A stretch of 64,000 bases of DNA from the NCBI GenBank assembly GCA_947258785.1, contig CAMYJT010000007.1:1-64000 (forward strand), in the 5' to 3' direction. Positions 63,051 to 64,000 of the stretch are shown here, piece by piece (positions within the stretch are counted from its first letter, which is position 1; each line of letters begins with the position of its first letter). Below the pieces are notes generated by a model. That model was not told the DNA's origin, ran no database searches, and saw only the letters and a program-made list of their open reading frames with translations. The position numbers were made by a program, and so were the translations under genes. This DNA comes from an uncultured Gammaproteobacteria bacterium (lineage in GTDB: Bacteria; Pseudomonadota; Gammaproteobacteria; Arenicellales; JAANXG01).

Positions 63051-64000
63051 TCAAGACGTCGGCGCCGTGGTCTGGATCTGTGCCTCAACCGCGGTCATCG
63101 CCGTCATATTGATCAGCCCCCGCACGGTGATGGTCTGCGTCACGACATGGGCCGGCTTTGCGGCGCCGACCAGAATCGGGCCGACGGATACACCGCCCGC
63201 CAGCACCTTGAGTAAGGTGTATGAAATATGGGCGGCGTCCACATTGGGCATCACCAAGAGATTGGCGGAGCCTGTGATGCGGGCGTCCGGGAACGTGAGA
63301 TCGCGGATTTTCTGGTCGATCGCCGCTGCGGCGTGCATCTCGCCATCGACTTCGAGCTCCGGAGCGCGTTCGCGAAGTATCTCAACCGCCCGCCGCATCT
63401 TTTCTGCCGACGGTGTGTCGTAGGCCCCAAAGTTGGAGTGCGACAACAGTGCAACCTTCGGTTTTATCCCGAAGCGGCTCACCTCTTCGGCAGACAGTAG
63501 CGTCATCTCCGCTAGGTCCTCGGCAGTGGGATCCGGGGTAACGTGCGTGTCGCAGATAAAATAGGTCCCCGCCGGCAGGATCAACGCGACCAGCGTGGAA
63601 TATTCGTGGACACCGGGTGCCTTGCCGATGATGTCGTCCACCCGCTCCAGGTGATTGCGGAACGCTCCCACCGTCCCGCATAACATGGCGTCAGCATCGC
63701 CGTGGCGGACCATCAGCGCGGCGAACGTGCTGCTGCGGCTGCGGACGAGATGCTGCGCACGCGCGGGAGACACGCCGCGCCGACCCATCACGGCGTAGTA
63801 CTCCTGCCAGTAGGTTTGGTAGCGGGCGTCTATGCCGGGTTCGACCAACTCAAAATCCTGTCCCGGTCTCAGGCGCAGGCCAAGTTCCTTGATCTGCTGT
63901 TCAATCACCGCGGGGCGGCCGACGAGGATAGGGAATGCCAAGCCGGCATCGACGACCTGTTGGGCGGCCTGCAGCACGCGTTCCTCTTCACCCTCTGCAT
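63051..64000 (-). CDS. maeB: Phosphate acyltransferase domain, probable C-terminus of MaeB malic enzyme (partial)
   Basis: The frame is open to the window edge and reads AEGEEERVLQAAQQVVDAGL at its left, so the gene begins outside. The visible 316 codons are a Pta-like domain (PILVGRP, GTVGAFRNHLERVDDIIG, LLSHSNFGAYDTPSAEKMRR, ANLLVMPNVDAAHI). This domain forms the C-terminus of NADP-dependent MaeB, where it acts as an acetyl-CoA sensor, and also makes up free-standing phosphate acetyltransferase. The AEGEEERVL context favours MaeB. With the following por operon it suggests a malate-pyruvate-acetyl-CoA node. Confidence 0.82.
   Translation of the reverse strand, partial: AEGEEERVLQAAQQVVDAGLAFPILVGRPAVIEQQIKELGLRLRPGQDFELVEPGIDARYQTYWQEYYAVMGRRGVSPARAQHLVRSRSSTFAALMVRHGDADAMLCGTVGAFRNHLERVDDIIGKAPGVHEYSTLVALILPAGTYFICDTHVTPDPTAEDLAEMTLLSAEEVSRFGIKPKVALLSHSNFGAYDTPSAEKMRRAVEILRERAPELEVDGEMHAAAAIDQKIRDLTFPDARITGSANLLVMPNVDAAHISYTLLKVLAGGVSVGPILVGAAKPAHVVTQTITVRGLINMTAMTAVEAQIQTTAPTS

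Overview
The window reads as chromosome of a Gammaproteobacterium. Several blocks keep the Escherichia coli gene order: xseB-ispA-dxs, dut/coaBC/radC/rpmB/rpmG, dapA-bamC-purC, and sucA-sucB-lpd. FimV, two Slp lipoproteins and an AlgC-type mutase also fit this class. A proteobacterial phosphoribulokinase suggests Calvin-cycle capacity, so a facultative or obligate chemolithoautotroph (for example a Chromatiales-like sulfur oxidiser) is plausible. No RuBisCO gene lies in the window, so this remains an inference. No rRNA, tRNA, CRISPR array, prophage or complete transposase gene was found.

Layout. 0.1-1.5 kb: a glutamine amidotransferase and a periplasmic retropepsin-like protease with head-to-head starts. 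1.5-5.5 kb (minus): xseB-ispA-dxs-folE2, making isoprenoid and folate precursors. 5.5-8.1 kb: a stress module of rubrerythrin, a two-cluster Fe-S/CCG protein and DUF3501, behind a promoter whose -10 lies in a PerR/Fur-like palindrome. 8.3-12.5 kb: parE-parC. 12.6-15.9 kb (minus): fimV and tandem slp genes. 16.3-25.9 kb (minus): algC, lpd, sucB, sucA, gltA and a diguanylate cyclase. 26-29 kb: dut-coaBC against radC-rpmB-rpmG. 29-39 kb: prk, an HNH nuclease, dapA-bamC-purC-purL, a DUF6524 protein, thyA and folA.

39-44 kb is more accessory: an encapsulated-ferritin homologue with no shell gene beside it, a DUF4145 protein, an SDR, a degenerate GGDEF membrane protein, a one-domain asparaginase homologue and a cupin/GlcG pair. 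44.4-50.5 kb holds a MerR-TPR regulator followed by acyl-CoA dehydrogenase, APH-type kinase, DUF6285, acyl-CoA synthetase and a ComB-family phosphatase. The central genes match the parts list of the Pseudomonas putida levulinate (Lva) pathway, which removes a 4-hydroxyl group by acyl-CoA phosphorylation. 50.8-56.3 kb (minus): dadA, a 60-codon ORF, a membrane pseudokinase with Sel1 repeats, and a semialdehyde dehydrogenase, with coupled junctions. 56.3-64 kb: a Tat-exported intradiol dioxygenase, an unknown membrane protein, and a pyruvate:ferredoxin oxidoreductase operon led by the end of a malic enzyme/Pta-type gene that runs off the window.

A small repeat family with IS-like ends was found by eye. 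There is one complete 251-bp copy (50538-50788) with perfect 23-bp inverted ends beginning and ending in CTAG, plus three single ends (107-136, 28437-28458, 42788-42858). Two of them sit exactly on the stop codon of the neighbouring gene. All identities given here were counted by hand.
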